A stretch of DNA of 52,580 nucleotides from Micractinium sp. NFX-FRZ (taxonomy: Eukaryota > Chlorophyta > Trebouxiophyceae > Chlorellales > Chlorellaceae): the NCBI GenBank assembly GCA_029339195.1, contig JAPTJF010000439.1:1-52580 (forward strand), read 5' to 3'. Below are positions 1 through 10,600 of this stretch, piece after piece. Made by a program: the position numbers and the translations under genes. The notes beneath the pieces are model-generated. The model saw only the letters and a program-made list of their open reading frames with translations. It was not told where the DNA came from and searched no databases. The number at the start of each line of letters is the position of its first letter. The stretch's first letter is position 1.

Positions 1-48
1 CAGCCTGTGCGCTGCTGTGCCGCTTTCACCCACCACTCCCTCCACAGG

Positions 49-90
49 TATTGCTTGAACAGGTTAGAGGGCTCAGCTCCAGCGCGTGAA
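49..90 (+). CDS. Possible last exon of a gene entering from the left
   Basis: A pyrimidine tract followed by CCTCCACAG at about 40-48 looks like a 3' splice site. The bases after it read VLLEQVRGLSSSA and then TGA. Other phases remain possible (one gives a longer tail), and nothing upstream is available to fix the frame. No family can be recognised from 13 residues. Confidence 0.2.
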
Positions 91-344
91 CGTGCGGACC
101 ACCTGTAAGAGTCACAGTCACAGTCACGGCTGGTGAGTTGGCCCTGCCGTGCCCTGCCCCGCTGATTGCTACTGCAGGTGGCTGGCGCGGCCGGGCAACG
201 CAGGCTGGCGGTGCGGTGCGGAAAGGTGGGCCTGCTGCCAAGCTGGTGGGTGGCTGTGTACGGCATGCTTGCGGTGCTTGTGATGTGCTGCTGGCTTGCG
301 GGAATGCGTTTGTCAGGGTGACTGGCTGTTAGCCCTCTGCTATG

Positions 345-690
345 GTGTGCGGTGACAGCCTGCCCAGCCCCCAGGCCTGAAAGCCCAAGGGCTGTGGTGG
401 GCGGCCTGCCCATCTGGTCGCCAGTTGGGACTCAATCCCGGCTGCGCAGCCAGCAGGGCGGGCCCTCCGCACCCCAGCAGCTGCCTGCCTGTGATGTGGT
501 GCTGCCCGGTGTGTTTGCTGTGGGGGCGCTGCCGCGGTGTGTGGTGACGGCCTGCCCAGCCCCCTCGCCTGTAAGCCTGGGGGCTGTGGCAGGAGGTCCA
601 CTCGGCTGGCCGCCAGCTGGGGATCAACCCCGGCTGTGCAGCTGGTTGGGTGGGCCTTCCACACCCCGGCCTACCCCCGCCACACTGGAA
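345..690. repeat. Two-copy tandem repeat, unit about 190 bp
   Basis: The block starting near 345 (gtgacagcctgcccagcccc) recurs near 543 (gtgacggcctgcccagcccc). The likeness continues through matching segments such as 'cgccagttgggactcaatcc' and 'cgccagctggggatcaaccc'. The copies are clearly diverged, so the duplication is not recent. No coding content is recognised. Confidence 0.7.
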
Positions 691-2039
691 TGCCTGCTAG
701 GCAGGGCGCCCCTGCCTGCTGCTGGGCTGAGCTGTTGGCATGGCGACATGGCAGCCTGCTCTGGCGGGCGGGGTGCTGCACTTTGTTGCCGGTCCCCTGT
801 CAGCCTTGCTGAGCCGCCCGCCCGCGCCTCTGCGCAGAGGCAACCTGGCCTGCTGTTGTTGGGCACGGCCGCCTGCCGGTGCTTACTGGACCGCTGCTGT
901 TGCCTGCCATGCCAGCTGCGCCTCTGCCGTTGCTTTGTAACACACACCATTTGCCACTCTGTGGTGTGCGTCACTGTGGCTGGGTGTGGGACAGTGCGGT
1001 CCTGCTGTAGTTGCTGCTTACCTGGGTGTGCTTGTGGCTGCCTGGGCCTGTTGCTGCCCTTCCGTACCCCCACCCCCACGCTCTTCCTACTTTCCTCCCC
1101 CCCCGACAGTGCCGCGTCGCCTCCCTCTCTGATTCTGTCGTGGCCTGTTGCTGCTGGCTGCTTTCCCCTGCCTGGTTGGACGCTCCACTGAGCTCTGGTG
1201 CCCGAGGGCGGGCTGCTGCCCGCGTTGACGGCTATGATCGACAGTCTGGTTGGAACGGCACATCCCGACTCGCCTCCTTCCTCCTCTTCCCTCCTCCTCT
1301 CCGGCCTCCCCCCTCTATTGTTCCCCGTTCCTGGGTTTGGCTCCCTCCTCTCCCTCCGGTTGCTGACCCGCTGGCAGTTTTGTTGAAGGTGTGCTTCAAT
1401 GCATCAATCCATAGTGAACTGGGCGCCACCCGGGGCGCTTTGCATCGCACTGCCCACTCAGCTTCCTGCTTTGCCTTCGCCTGGGTTCACCGTTGCCGCT
1501 GGCTGCTTTCCCCTGCCTGGTTGGACGCGGTACTAAGCTCGAGTGCCCGGAGGCAGGCTGGTGCAGCTGCCGCTGCAGCTGCCGGCTCCCCCGACCCTCA
1601 CCCCGGCCGCCGCCACCAGTACTGGGACTGCCCTGTAGCCGTCGTTGTGTGCGCCACCCTGGCGGCTCAGCTTGGTGGCCAGCAGTCCACGCGGCTGCAG
1701 CTCTGGCTGGTGTACACCCCTCGTTGCAACCATGCCGGTGTTTGGGATGCTGCTGAGCATGCCTTGGGTAATCTGCTTTGATCTCGTCCTGCGATGCTTT
1801 GCGCTCGTATCTCAGTGGTTCATTCGTTTGATGATTCATTCAGCAACACAGGTTTGTGCTGAACAGACGTGTAACCCGCACTCGTCAGTCAGTATGGGAT
1901 GCTGTCTGCTCATAGGCTCCTGGAGGGTAGCAGCGCAGCCACAGCATGTTTGAGTAGCGCAACCCAGCCTCTGGGTGACGTAAGCTTAAATGCAGCATGG
2001 TGCCTGCCTTTGGTGTCGAACATTCCAGAGAAGCGTGGC

Positions 2040-3787
2040 TCATGCAGTGGCAGCGGGGGGATCAAGCTCAAAAAGCAGGCCAGGTCGGCGGCAGAGCAGC
2101 GCACGCACGGCTTCCAAGAACTCAAAGTGCGGCAGCCATGGCAGGGCAAAGGGCATGTCTGGCAACGGATCATCTTCGCCACGCTGAAACAATGTGAGGC
2201 AGCGCAGGGAGGGGTGGGTGGCAGCAAACTCCCAAAACGCGTCCCAGCGCTGCCGCGCGCCGGGGGCACTGCCGACAGCTGGCGTGCCCCGGATTTTGAT
2301 GCTCTCCAGCTGTTGGGCGCCACGCAACAGCTCGGTGCCTGCCTCAAGGATGGGCCAGGGCAGGTCCAGCTTATGGACGGAATGCTGCCATGCGCCCGGC
2401 ATCAGCCTGCCCCCGACGTTGGCCTCCGAAGTGTGCAGAGCCAGCTCATGCAGGTGTGGCAGCTGGGCAGCGCTGTGCAGGATGGGCCGCAGGTCGGCGC
2501 TGTTGACGGCCAGGTAATAGAGGCGGCTCAGCGCAGGCAGCGCTGCACCCAGCGCGGCGCTGCATGCCGGGTCGCACTCGTCGTATTTTGCCAAGACTTG
2601 CAGCTGTGTCAGCTGCGCCAGGCATGCTGGCAGCGCGGTCTCGGGCAGCTTTAGCGCCGTCAGGGCAGTCAGGGAGGTTAGCAGCTGCATGCTGTCAGGC
2701 GAGTAATACGTCGACCTTATGTCTAGGCTGCGCAAGGCGGTAAGAGTGGACATCTGCACGGGGCAGGTCGGAGGCAGCCCTGGTGAGACAATTTTTCAGA
2801 TTCTGGTGAGCAGTTTTGCATCGCACGGCAATTCAGGCTTAGGCAGGCAACCAGGCAGGTGGGCAGGCAGGTAGGAGGGCAGGCAAGACGGGGCAAGCAT
2901 GGGGACAGACAGATGGCAGGCAGGCAAGAGGGCAGACGGAGGCGCACCTGGGGCGGCATTTGCGCGCTCGACCTGTCTGCAATGCTGATGGCGGTGAGCC
3001 CGCCAGGCAGGCGCGGCCCCTCAAACTCCAGCGGGCTTCCACCAAGCGTCGCCTCGGCCAGCCGAGTGAGCCGGCTGAAGCCCGCCGGCAGGCGCAGGCG
3101 CACCGGATACTCGCTCTGCCCCAGCCGCAGCTCGCGCAGAGAGGTGAGCGCAGGCAGCCATGCCAGGGTGGCAGGGGCCGGCATGCACAAGAGGGCCAAG
3201 ACCTCCAGGCGGTGCACCGCGGCACAGGCCGATACGCAACTGGCCACAAGCACCTTTGCTTCGCCGCCGCCCTCCTCCTCCTCCTCCTCCTCCTCCTCCT
3301 CAGCCTCTGCCTCCTCCTCATCAACTGCCAAAATCTTCAGCACACGCACTGCTGGTGCGTGCTCAGCCAGGAAGCCCAGCAGCGCGCGCAGGCGTGGCAG
3401 GGCGCGGGCGCCGGCGAGCGGGAGACGCAGGAAGAGGTCGGACACGAATGCCGGCTCCAGCGTCAGCGCGCGGAAGCGCTTGCTGACCAGCGCCACGCGG
3501 TTGAGTCTGCAGGCAACAGCCGGGCTGTGGGGTTGGGTTGTTCAACAGGCACACAGGCGCCCCAGGTGGATTGCTGCGGTGCGCACGGCATGCCGGGGCA
3601 GCAGCAGTGGCGGTGGCGGCGAGCGGCAGCCAACCAAGGCCTAGCACCGCTTCGGTGACCCTCACCTTTCCTCCAGGCTGAGCGGTGATAGGCATCGAAC
3701 CAGCAGATCATTCGGCAGGTCGCAGAGGCTGAGGGGGCGGGCAGGTGCCGATCGTGGATTGCGAGAGGCGCTGGCGGAAGTCGCCAT
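2040..3787 (-). CDS. F-box / leucine-rich-repeat-like protein
   Basis: Three exons: 3666-3787, 2948-3506 and 2040-2753. All junctions agree in phase and give 464 residues. Residues about 23-62 form an F-box (LCDLPNDLLVRCLSPLSLEE, continuing across the first intron into RLNRVALVSKRFRALTLEP). F-box proteins usually bind Skp1 and act as substrate adaptors of SCF ubiquitin ligases. After an acidic low-complexity run of Glu at about 104-119 come degenerate leucine-rich segments (for example LPALTSLRELRLGQ, LTALRSLDIRS, LTALTALKLPE) that probably form the substrate-binding part. The start is the ATG just before the F-box; the Glu run is encoded by a CTC/GAG microsatellite at about 3268-3300 and may vary in length. 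The gene lies tandem with and downstream of MSH1, about 0.9 kb from its stop. The substrate is unknown. Confidence 0.85.
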
Positions 3788-4689
3788 GGCGGGACAGGAG
3801 CACGGTGCAGTAAGACAGCCCCGGCAGACGCGAGGACAGCGGCACCCAAATCACTGGGCTGACGTGGCGCCACCGCCTCTTGAAATCCTGCCGCCGCAAG
3901 CATGCTTGGGCTCACCACCTGTCGTTTGGTTTGCCTTCCATCCGTTCAGTTATTGCATGCTCCCCCCTGCTTTGCTTCCTGGCAGAGCAGGGTCTGCATT
4001 GCCGATGCTCTCTGGCCTGGCGCCTCGTGCCCCTGGTTTCAGCAGGCTGCGCCGCAACGGCAGGGGCCTGCCTTGGAGAAGGCTCATCCACACTACAGCA
4101 CGGACAATAAACCCAAACCCATCTCAGCATCCACAACCCTGGTGCCAGCACGACCCAGGACCTCCTCCCTCACTGGTCAGCGCAGGTGAGGTCAGGGTGG
4201 GGCAAAGGCGCCTGACACGTGGCAGGAAGCTGAAGCTAACTCTGAAGCTAGTCCTGAAGCCGCCGACCGCATGCAAGGAGGCACTCGCATCCTGTGGAGA
4301 CCCTGCCACTGTCCAGAAACTGCACCTGCAGCTGGCCAATGGCAGGCCCTCTCTGCAGGCAAACTCGCCGTGGGCATCCAGTGCACGGCCATGCGCTGCA
4401 CTACGCTGTGGTCGGTGACGCGCAGTTGGACAACAGAGCAGCAGAGCAGGGCACTCTGCCTGCGGTACTCTACGCACAGGTAGCAAGCGACTTTCACTAC
4501 TGCCTATAGGTGCGCTTGCCTGCCCCATATGCCTGCCCACCACTCGGCGTACTCAGCTGTCTGGCCTTCTGTACCAGCTTTGCACCTGCCTGCGAGCGCA
4601 AATTTAGCCTGTGACGTGCACAATAACAAGCACACACACACGTGTCACCAGAAAGAGGGCACTGTCCACGGCTCACAGTGAATTTGCAG
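3788..4689. other. Intergenic: MSH1 3' UTR and F-box gene promoter
   Basis: About 0.9 kb between the MSH1 stop and the F-box start, both on the minus strand. It must hold the MSH1 3' untranslated region and the promoter of the F-box gene. I see no recognisable protein, RNA gene, TGTAA in the minus orientation, or clear TATA box. Confidence 0.5.
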
Positions 4690-7600
4690 TCAAGTGGCGC
4701 TGCCCGCCGCTGCTGCTGCCCCACCCCGCACGTGCCGCCGCCGCGCATCGGTGGCTGACACCAGCGGGAAGCCACGCCGCTGCAGCTCCCGAATGGTACC
4801 GCTCTCCACTGCCTTGGCTGCAAGGCACATGCCAGGGTGTGGGGCAAGCACGGCAGCACTCTTTTGAGTGCTTCATTGTAAAAAGGGTGGCACAAGGGCT
4901 GGTGGAAAGGCGCCGACACGATCACAGCAATGCAGCGGTTGGCCGGGTAAGCCGTTCTGACCTTACTCGGGCATTTTCGGGCATTGCAGTGGCCCACCAT
5001 GCCTTCCAACTGCCACCCTAGCACGTCAGCTGCCCGTCCTAGCTTCCCCACAGCTGCTGCTCACCTAGCGCTGCTGCGTCTTCGCTGCGCCCCAGGCTGA
5101 GGTATGCCAGGGCCATGTCGGGGCCGCCGCGGCCGGTGCGCTGCGCAGGGAGCATAACGCATGGAGCATGATATCAGGCAGGACCAGGTATGGAGAGCAG
5201 CAGGGCGGTGGAATGACGAAGCACTACAGAACCATGCACACAGCAGCAATGTAAGATGCAAGCTGGGCTTGCCTGGCTGCCAGCCAGCCAGCCAGCCAGC
5301 AAGGCAGAGCAGCAGGCCGCTCATGTAGTGGTGTGCATGAATGCACTCCCTCAGAGCATCAATCAAGACCTCTTGACACCCTGCCCGCCTGCCTTGACCA
5401 GACTGCCTGCCTGCCTGCCTGCCTCCCCGCCCCGCCAACCCGCGAGCTAGATCACTCTCTGCAATCTGGCAGGGTGCACAGGCGCGGTCCCACAGGGAAC
5501 TGGACCTTGCCGTGCTGGACCGTCATGACATGTGTAAGCTTGTCTGTCATAAAGTATGCCCCAGGCGGGCCATGCTCACCTGTCGATGTGCACGGATGCG
5601 GTCCCACAGAGCATCAGAGGAGCCGGCATAGAAGTGGCCGTCGGCGCGGCACAGCACGTAGGCGCAGGAGGCACCGACTGTGGCGGGACCGGGTGCCTGG
5701 CCGCGCAGCACGTACTGTGGGTTGGGGGGGGATTGGGGACAGGAAGGAGGGCGCATCGGCGGCAAGGCAGTGGGGGGAGTGGTAGTGGTGCCAGCGCGGC
5801 AGACCAGAAGCAGGGCGGGGCAGACCAGGGCAGGGCAACGCAGGACAAGCAGGCAGCGCAGGACAAGCAGGGCGCCAGGCCCCTCATTCATTCATGCAAC
5901 CCTGCCGGCCAGAAGTGCCCAGCATTTCACATGCACCCCCTGTTCACTCATACCTGCACCTCCAGCCGCTGCGCCCCCTCCGCCCCCAGCGCATCCTGTG
6001 CCACCTGCTGCAACGTGGCAGCCGCCGCTTCTATCGTCCACTGGGTGCCGCTCCCGCTGGCGGCGCTGCTGCTGCTGCTGCTGCCAGCACGGCCGCCCCG
6101 GGCCGCCCTGCCGCGCGGCAAAGCACTGCCCTGCTCCGCCGGCCCGTCGGCGCTGCTGTCGACGCGGCCCGCCTCCACTTGCCCCGCCGCCTCTGCCTCT
6201 GGTGCAGGCACGTGCACACCCTCAGCAGCTGCTGGGTGCAGCGCCGTCGGCAGCAGCTGCTGGTACAGCTGCGCCGCACGGGCCACGACGTTGGGCGGCA
6301 AGCGGCAGCGGCGCGCGACATCCAACGCCAAGCTCTCGGTGCTCACGCCCGGCACTATGCGCCAGGTGGGCCGCCGCGCCACCGCCAGCGGCGACGGCGG
6401 CGGCAGCCCGTTGCCACCGCTGCCGCTGCTGCCGCCGCTGCTGCCGGCGCTGCTGCTGCTGGAGGCCATCCCGGCCCACTCCTCCTCCACCAGGGCCGCC
6501 TCCCGGGGCACAGTGGCCGTTTCCATCATCAGAAACTCCGTGCTGCTCAGGCTGCAGGGCACACACACGCACACACACAAGGAAGTGGAAGGAAACAGCT
6601 CAGTAGCCAACATAGCTGGGGCTGTTTTCTACATTAGACAGTGGGTGCTGCGTGGGCTGCAGGGCCGCGCTAGGTAAGGGGAGGGTTAGAGGGAGGTTCA
6701 GTAGTGAGGTGCGGGTGGGTGGCAGAGACGTGCCGAGAGGGGCGGCCTGCCAGACGCCCACAGCAGCCTCCTAATGTCCCCTGCCCTTCACACTCTCAAT
6801 CCACACGGTCCCGCAGCACGCGCAGGTAGGTGGCAAGGTTGCCCCGCTACAAGCCAATGCATGCCTGCGCACCACCCACTGCTGGCCCGCGTTGCCGCCC
6901 AGCCCGTCCCGCGCAACCAAAACGCTCATCTGTGGAACTCACTCGAGGCTCCTGTTCAGCAGTGCGCGCAGGTAGGCGGCAAAGATGCCCCACTATACAC
7001 CCCACACATGCCCCACACACGCCCCTCTGGGTGCTGGCCACAGCCCAGCCCGCAACTGGAAGTACCCCAGCACCCGCACACAAAACCATGCCGTGTTTAA
7101 AAACACTCACTCGAGGCTCAAGTCCAGCAGGGCGTGCAGGTGGGTGGCAAAGATGCCGCGGCAGCGGGTGCGGTCCAGCTCCTCCACCAGCGCCCCCGCC
7201 AGGCTGGCGCCTGCCCGCACCTCCGTCCCCTTGCCCAGCTCATCAACCTGCCAGGGCACAGGAACACAGGGGGTACAGCAAGTTGATCCAACAGAAAGCA
7301 CGTTGGGCTGGCAGCCGCATGCACCTCCGTCCCCTTGCCCAGCTCAACAACCTGCCAGGGCACAGCCTGCCTTGTGTCAACTAGTGTTGTTTGCACTCCG
7401 TGCCCTTCCCTGGTACACCGACATGCAGGGATGCAGGGGGGCGCAGATATGCAGGCCAACCAGTAAAACGCACGGCTGTGCAGCCTGAACACCCAACTGA
7501 GGCGGGCAATTCCCCACGTCCCCAACGCACCAGCACCAGCGATTGAGGGGTGACGTCCTCCAACACATACCTGCACAGCCAGCGGGGGGCAGCCAACAGC

Positions 7601-10600
7601 TCAGAAGGCAGTCGACCGTAAGCCAGGCAATAGGCAAAGAGGGCGGGGCCGCCAGCAGCCGTCACCCGTCAACAGGCAGCCAGGAAGTGATACACCCCTC
7701 ATCCCGCTAGGCAGCCCGAAGCCTTCACCGCACACCCCCCTCCCCCTCCCGCTCACCGCATCTCCGTCATCTCCACCGCAAAAGCGGAGCGCCCCTCCAG
7801 CGGGGCGTCGGACGAGAAGTTGCGCAGCATGAAGGCGTCTGAAGGGCGGCGATGGATTGCAAGTTCAATGGGAGGGAGGGAGGGAGAGGCGGCGTGAGGG
7901 GGGTCACGCGGGGCAGGCTCATCGTATGAGGAGTTGCGCAGCATCAAGGCTTCATCCTGAGACCAGATGCAGCGCGTGGTGTGGGGGCGTGGTGAGTGGT
8001 GCCTATGCAGATGACCAGACCATGCCTGCCTGCGCTGGCGACTGTGGCCCGACCCCCGCTTGCCTGCACAGCAGCCAACCTGGCGACCCGTCCACTCCAC
8101 TACCCGCTCACCCTTATACCGCCGTCCTGCCGCCACTCCAAAAAAAACAAACGGTGGCCCACCCATCCTGCCATCCAGACATCGTGGCCCTGCCTCCCCC
8201 CTCCACATACGCGCAAACTACCGCACTAGTTGCAACAAAGCTGGCTCTCACCAAAGTAGGGGACGGTGGCCGAGGCGGCGGGGGCGTATAGCCCGCAGGC
8301 CCCCAGCAGCGCCACAGCGCACACCGACCGCAGTATGGTCGACTTGCCCGCCATGTTGGGGCCCGTGAGCAGCGCCATGGCCTGCACCGCTTGCAGGGTG
8401 AGTCGCTTGTAAGACAACACAGCGGAGTGCAGATGGGCCGGCAGAGGGAGGCCGGGGTGAATGGTGGGTCTCCCCGCCAAGTTGCGCCTTGAGAGAGGCA
8501 GCACCGTGGCCCGCAGTTGAAAGGAGACGCGTGTCAGACAATACAGAGGAGTGCAGATGGCTCGGCAGAGGGTGGCGGCGACGATGCATCAAACTTCCTG
8601 TCACTGCCCACCCACCCGCAGGTTGAGGGAGTTGTCGACAGTGGAGGGGTCCCAACCATCCAGCCAGTACGGCCTGCAGGCATGGCAGGGCGGCAGGCAG
8701 GCGGCAGGGGTGCGCAGGTGGGCAACCGGGGGCGCGCAGGTGGGCAGGCAGGCAAGAAGGGTGGGTGGACAAGTGAGGAAGCAGGCAAGGTGCCCTGCAG
8801 GTCTGGCCTAGATGGGGAGGCGGATGCATATACATGCATGCATGTGCGGGGCATGCACGTGCACGCAGGTGGTGCATCAGCAGGGGCGCCCAGGCGCGGA
8901 CGCAGCTGCATGCGGCGGGCAGCAGCCCACAAAGGCAACGCGGCACAGCGTCCTTAGATTGGTTTACGCCTGCCACCGCTGTGCTCAGCTCCCCGTGCTG
9001 CCAGATGCTCCACTGCACCCATGATATCTCCCTCCCTCCGCACACCTGCCACCATCCCCAAACCAATAAACCTCCGCATACCTGCCACCATCCCCAAACC
9101 AAACACCTGCCACAGCAGCGCTGCCCACCTGCCCACCCACTACACACCTTCCACTTCAAGCCCTTCTTCTTTAGCCCACCCACCCACCACATGCCGGTGA
9201 TGTCCAAAGCGTCTGGCTCATCCCACGGGGCCGGCGGCGCTGGGGGGCCCTCCGCCGTGAAACCCTGGGTGGGCAGGCACCACTGCCGCCTGCAGCAGCA
9301 GTTGGGGACGTGCAGATTCGTTGCATTCAAAGGCGCAGCGTGGGCGGGTGGGGTGGCCAGCGGCGCCAGCCGAGGCACCGGGGCGCTGGGCAAGGCAAGG
9401 CCTTGGCAGCGAGCTTTCAAATCAGATGCAAGGGATGAAGGAAGTCCGTCGGGCAGGCAGGCATGCTTGGCAGGCAGGCCACAGTGTGCATGCACAACAG
9501 CGCTGCTCAGGTGGCCGCACTGCTGTGCTCACCGCAGCGCCTCGCGCGTGTGCGCGGTCAGCGCGGCAGCTGCCACGCCAATGGTGGATGCGCACACCAG
9601 CTCCCGCTGGACGGCCTGCAAGCGACAAGTGATGACGTGGCAAGATATTTGGGGGAAATGGGCAGGAGGGAACCCCACACGAGACACTTGTAAGCGCGCA
9701 CTGGGCCGCCTGCCGACGGCTAGGCGCAGCAAGAGCGAGAGGCTTGGTGGGCAGGTCCCCACATCCCAGCAAGAACCACCTGCAGCTCTGCCGTTGGCCG
9801 CCGCAGCCGCCCCGAGCCACCCCGCCTTCGCACCCTGCCTCTTACGCCATCACCTGCCCACACAAACCGACGCCTTAGTAATGAACATGCAGGTTCCCAC
9901 CTGCAAGGCAACCGCCAGGTCTCGCAGCTTTGCCCGCACCGCCGCCGCTGCATCGTAGCACGCTTTGCGGTAGTCGTCCAGTGCCGACTGGAGGCCATGG
10001 GAGGCGAGCACCGACGTCTCCAGCTGCGAGCATTATGAGGAGGATGGGTGGAGGGTGGGAAAAGGGGCATGCCCTATGTAGTATTTGGTGCAAGCTGGAG
10101 GCCATATGAGGCAGGTACGGACGTCTGCAGCTGCACCGGAGACGGGCGGTCTGGGCAGTGGCGGGGACGGCAGAGGGAGGCACAATGTGTGCATGGATGG
10201 GAACAAGCAGACTTGCATCAAAGACAGCTTGGACGTCCAGGCACAGCCCCACGCAGCGCAGCACAGCACGACAAAGCACGACAAAGCACAGCATAGTATA
10301 GCAATTATTGAAGCGCCTGCTGCTGGCACCGGCCCACCTTGCCGTTCCGGTCGTGCGGGTGGTGCAGGTCCGAGGCGGCGCTGCTGGCCGCTGCAGCGGG
10401 GGCATGGGCACAGCAGAGGGCGTGCTGAAGTGTCACCGCATGCCCCATTGCTGGGGCCACCCCAGCCAGCCAAGCCGTATGATACCTTGACGCACAGCAC
10501 GTTGGTAGAGACCGCATTCCTGCGCACCCCAGCCACCCAGCCACCACCCGCGCACCCACCCCGCGTGATGCCTTGATGCACAGCGCGTTGTTTGAGGCCG

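Larger units (their letters stand above)
1..2039. other. Left-end region without a confident gene
   Basis: GC-rich, pyrimidine- and GCTG-rich DNA. Long open frames exist in several frames, but they are compositional and show no recognisable domain. What can be seen is a possible terminal exon at about 49-90 on the + strand, a two-copy tandem repeat around 345-690, and a separate direct repeat (about 1145-1205 and 1492-1555, sharing GGCTGCTTTCCCCTGCCTGG). A TGTAA at about 1869 on the + strand could be a polyadenylation signal for a transcript entering from the left. The 3' untranslated region of the minus-strand F-box gene must also lie here. Confidence 0.5.

Noticed and set aside
352..1781. 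Long plus-strand open frames (up to about 280 codons) at the left end
   Set aside because: They consist of Cys/Leu/Pro/Ala-rich low-complexity peptide, exist in several overlapping frames, contain the diverged tandem repeats, and show no domain or splice-phase support.
6031..6637. Plus-strand open frames of over 200 codons opposite the MSH1 linker
   Set aside because: Antisense of the Ser/Gly/Ala-rich linker exon; no independent features, and the minus frame joins conserved exons on both sides.
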